The notes beneath the pieces were generated by a model. It was not told the origin of the DNA. It did no database searches and was given only the letters and a program-made list of their open reading frames with translations. Shown here piece after piece: positions 5,623 to 6,983 of a stretch of 6,983 nt of DNA. The position numbers and the translations under genes were made by a program. The stretch is from Desulfuromonas sp. (GTDB taxonomy: Bacteria; Desulfobacterota; Desulfuromonadia; Desulfuromonadales; Trichloromonadaceae): NCBI GenBank assembly GCA_030145265.1, contig JAQYWA010000109.1, positions 1-6,983 of the forward strand, in the 5' to 3' direction. Every line of letters begins with the position of its first letter. The stretch's first letter is position 1.

Positions 5623-6983
5623 ATGTCCATTCATCGCATTCTTGTCGCCGATGATGAAGAAAGCATCCGCTGGGTGCTCTCCAAGGCCCTGAGCAAACAG
5701 GGCTACGCCGTCGAACTGGCCGTTGACGGCTCAGAAGCACTGGAACAGCTCCGCAAAAAGAGTTTTGACCTGGCCGTCCTGGATATCAAAATGCCCGGCA
5801 TCTCCGGACTCGATCTGTTGAGCCGAATACAGGAAGAATTTCCCGGCATCCTGGTCGTCATCATGACCGCCGAATCGACCATGAAAAATGCTGTAGAAGC
5901 CATGAAACGCGGGGCCTACGACTATATCACCAAACCCTTCGACCTCGATGCCCTCGATGCCATCATCCTCAAGGCCAACAAGGCGACCGACGTCAGCGCA
6001 GAAGTTGTGCGGCTTAAGCATGAGCTGAAAGAACACTACCAGCTCGACCGTACCATTATTGGCAAGAGCCGCCCGATGCAGGAGGTCTACAAGGTCCTCG
6101 GCAAGGTTGCACCCTCCGACGTAACCGTGCTGATTACCGGCGAGTCGGGCACCGGCAAGGAACTGGTCGCCCGGGCTATCCATTTCAACAGCCCCAGGCT
6201 CGGTAAGCCCTTTTTGGCCCTCAACTGCGCTGCCATCCCCAGAGAACTGCTCGAAAGCGAACTGTTCGGCTTCGAAAAAGGGGCCTTCACCGGAGCCACC
6301 GAACGTAAATCCGGCAAATTCGAGCAGGCGGACGGCGGCACCCTCTTCCTCGACGAAATCGGCGATATGCCGCTGGAACTGCAAGCCAAGCTGCTGCGCG
6401 TACTGCAGGAAAAAGAGATCACCCGAACCGGCGGCAACACAACCATCCCGGTAAATGTCCGCATCGTCGCCGCCACCAACCAGGACCTCAAAGAGCAGGT
6501 AAAAGCCAAGGACTTCCGCGAAGACCTGTTCTATCGCCTCAATGTCGTGCCGATTTCGCTACCGGCCCTGCGAGAACGGCCCGATGACATTCCGCTGCTG
6601 GTTGGATTCTTCATCGAGCGTCTATATAACGAACAGGGAGTCACCGCCAGAGGCTGTACCGCCGAAACCATGTCGCTGCTACAGAAACACAGCTGGCCAG
6701 GCAATGTCAGGGAACTAGAAAATTCCATCCAGCGCGCCGCGCTGCTTTCCCCCAACCAACTCCTGAGTCCGGACGATTTCCCGATTCTCGAGCCAGAAAG
6801 CACCGGCTCGGACAACGATGAATCGCTGGAGTCGCTGATTGCCCACAAACTGCACTGTTCACTGTCAAAAATGGACGTGCAGGAACTGGACAACCTCTAC
6901 GAGATGGTCCTGCATCAGATGGAACGGCCGCTGATCAACATCGTCATGGAAAAAACCCGCGGCAACCAGGTCCGGGCCGCCGA
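5623..6983 (+). CDS. Sigma54-dependent response regulator, NtrC-like (3' end outside window)
   Basis: The frame from ATG 5623 stays open for 453 codons to the window edge. The receiver domain (about 1-120) has the acidic pair Asp10/Asp11, phospho-acceptor Asp54 (LAVLDIKMP), Thr82 and Lys104 (TKPF), numbering identical to enteric NtrC. The AAA+ domain has Walker A GESGTGKE (173-180), the sigma54-contact loop GAFTGA (220-225), Walker B GGTLFLDEI (238-246, Asp244-Glu245), an arginine-finger region FREDLFYRLN (298-307) and sensor II WPGNVREL (358-365). The residue before EKGAFTGA is Phe217, where His or Tyr is more usual. The Fis-type helix-turn-helix begins at GNQVRAA and is cut off; roughly 20-25 residues should be missing. 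AAAGG-type bases at 5611-5615 lie 7 bases before the start. As a phosphorylated oligomer it should use ATP to open sigma54 promoters. The adjacent kinase is the obvious partner. Nitrogen control is likely but inferred. Confidence 0.93.
   Translation, partial: MSIHRILVADDEESIRWVLSKALSKQGYAVELAVDGSEALEQLRKKSFDLAVLDIKMPGISGLDLLSRIQEEFPGILVVIMTAESTMKNAVEAMKRGAYDYITKPFDLDALDAIILKANKATDVSAEVVRLKHELKEHYQLDRTIIGKSRPMQEVYKVLGKVAPSDVTVLITGESGTGKELVARAIHFNSPRLGKPFLALNCAAIPRELLESELFGFEKGAFTGATERKSGKFEQADGGTLFLDEIGDMPLELQAKLLRVLQEKEITRTGGNTTIPVNVRIVAATNQDLKEQVKAKDFREDLFYRLNVVPISLPALRERPDDIPLLVGFFIERLYNEQGVTARGCTAETMSLLQKHSWPGNVRELENSIQRAALLSPNQLLSPDDFPILEPESTGSDNDESLESLIAHKLHCSLSKMDVQELDNLYEMVLHQMERPLINIVMEKTRGNQVRAA

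Noticed and set aside
5094..6384. Minus-strand frames of 178 and 217 codons opposite the kinase and regulator genes
   Set aside because: Both are shadows of clearly coding plus-strand sequence with all expected kinase and AAA+ motifs, and they have no recognisable content.

Overview
The window comes from a moderately GC-rich bacterium, most likely of the Desulfuromonadia (the Geobacter/Desulfuromonas/Pelobacter group). The main evidence is the citrate synthase, which reads like the eukaryotic/mitochondrial type described as characteristic of Geobacteraceae. The nifR3-like dusB followed by an NtrB/NtrC-like pair fits a deltaproteobacterial-type genome. The assignment is an inference from remembered family sequences; no search was run.

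Layout from left to right. (1) Bases 1-782, minus strand: an aldo/keto reductase whose C-terminus runs off the left edge. (2) Bases 783-906: a divergent intergenic region with a perfect 9-bp inverted repeat and candidate promoters for both directions. (3) Bases 907-1698, plus: a class I SAM-dependent methyltransferase of unknown substrate. (4) Bases 1699-1831: two strong hairpin terminators between convergent genes. (5) Bases 1832-3145, minus: gltA, eukaryote-like citrate synthase. (6) Bases 3146-3489: a 344-base regulatory region without a credible gene. It holds a strong sigma70-type promoter for gltA with a roughly 190-nt untranslated leader, a small palindrome upstream of that promoter, and an extended -10 promoter for the plus-strand operon. 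(7) Bases 3490 to the right edge, plus: dusB (tRNA-dihydrouridine synthase), a soluble PAS histidine kinase and a sigma54-dependent response regulator, the last cut off within its DNA-binding domain. dusB and the kinase gene overlap by 4 bases; the kinase and regulator genes are 25 bases apart.

Functionally, the right half places the entry enzyme of the TCA cycle back-to-back with a nifR3-ntrB-ntrC-type operon, so a carbon-entry gene and a probable nitrogen-responsive regulatory system share one intergenic region. The kinase (phospho-acceptor His149) should phosphorylate the regulator (Asp54), which would then drive sigma54 promoters located elsewhere. The left half (reductase and methyltransferase) looks like unrelated housekeeping or accessory metabolism. 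I found no mobile element, CRISPR array, tRNA/rRNA gene or clearly novel multi-gene system. The items worth a second look are regulatory: the gltA leader and its palindrome, the palindrome between the two divergent left-hand genes, and an unusually perfect 13-bp hairpin inside the kinase coding sequence.
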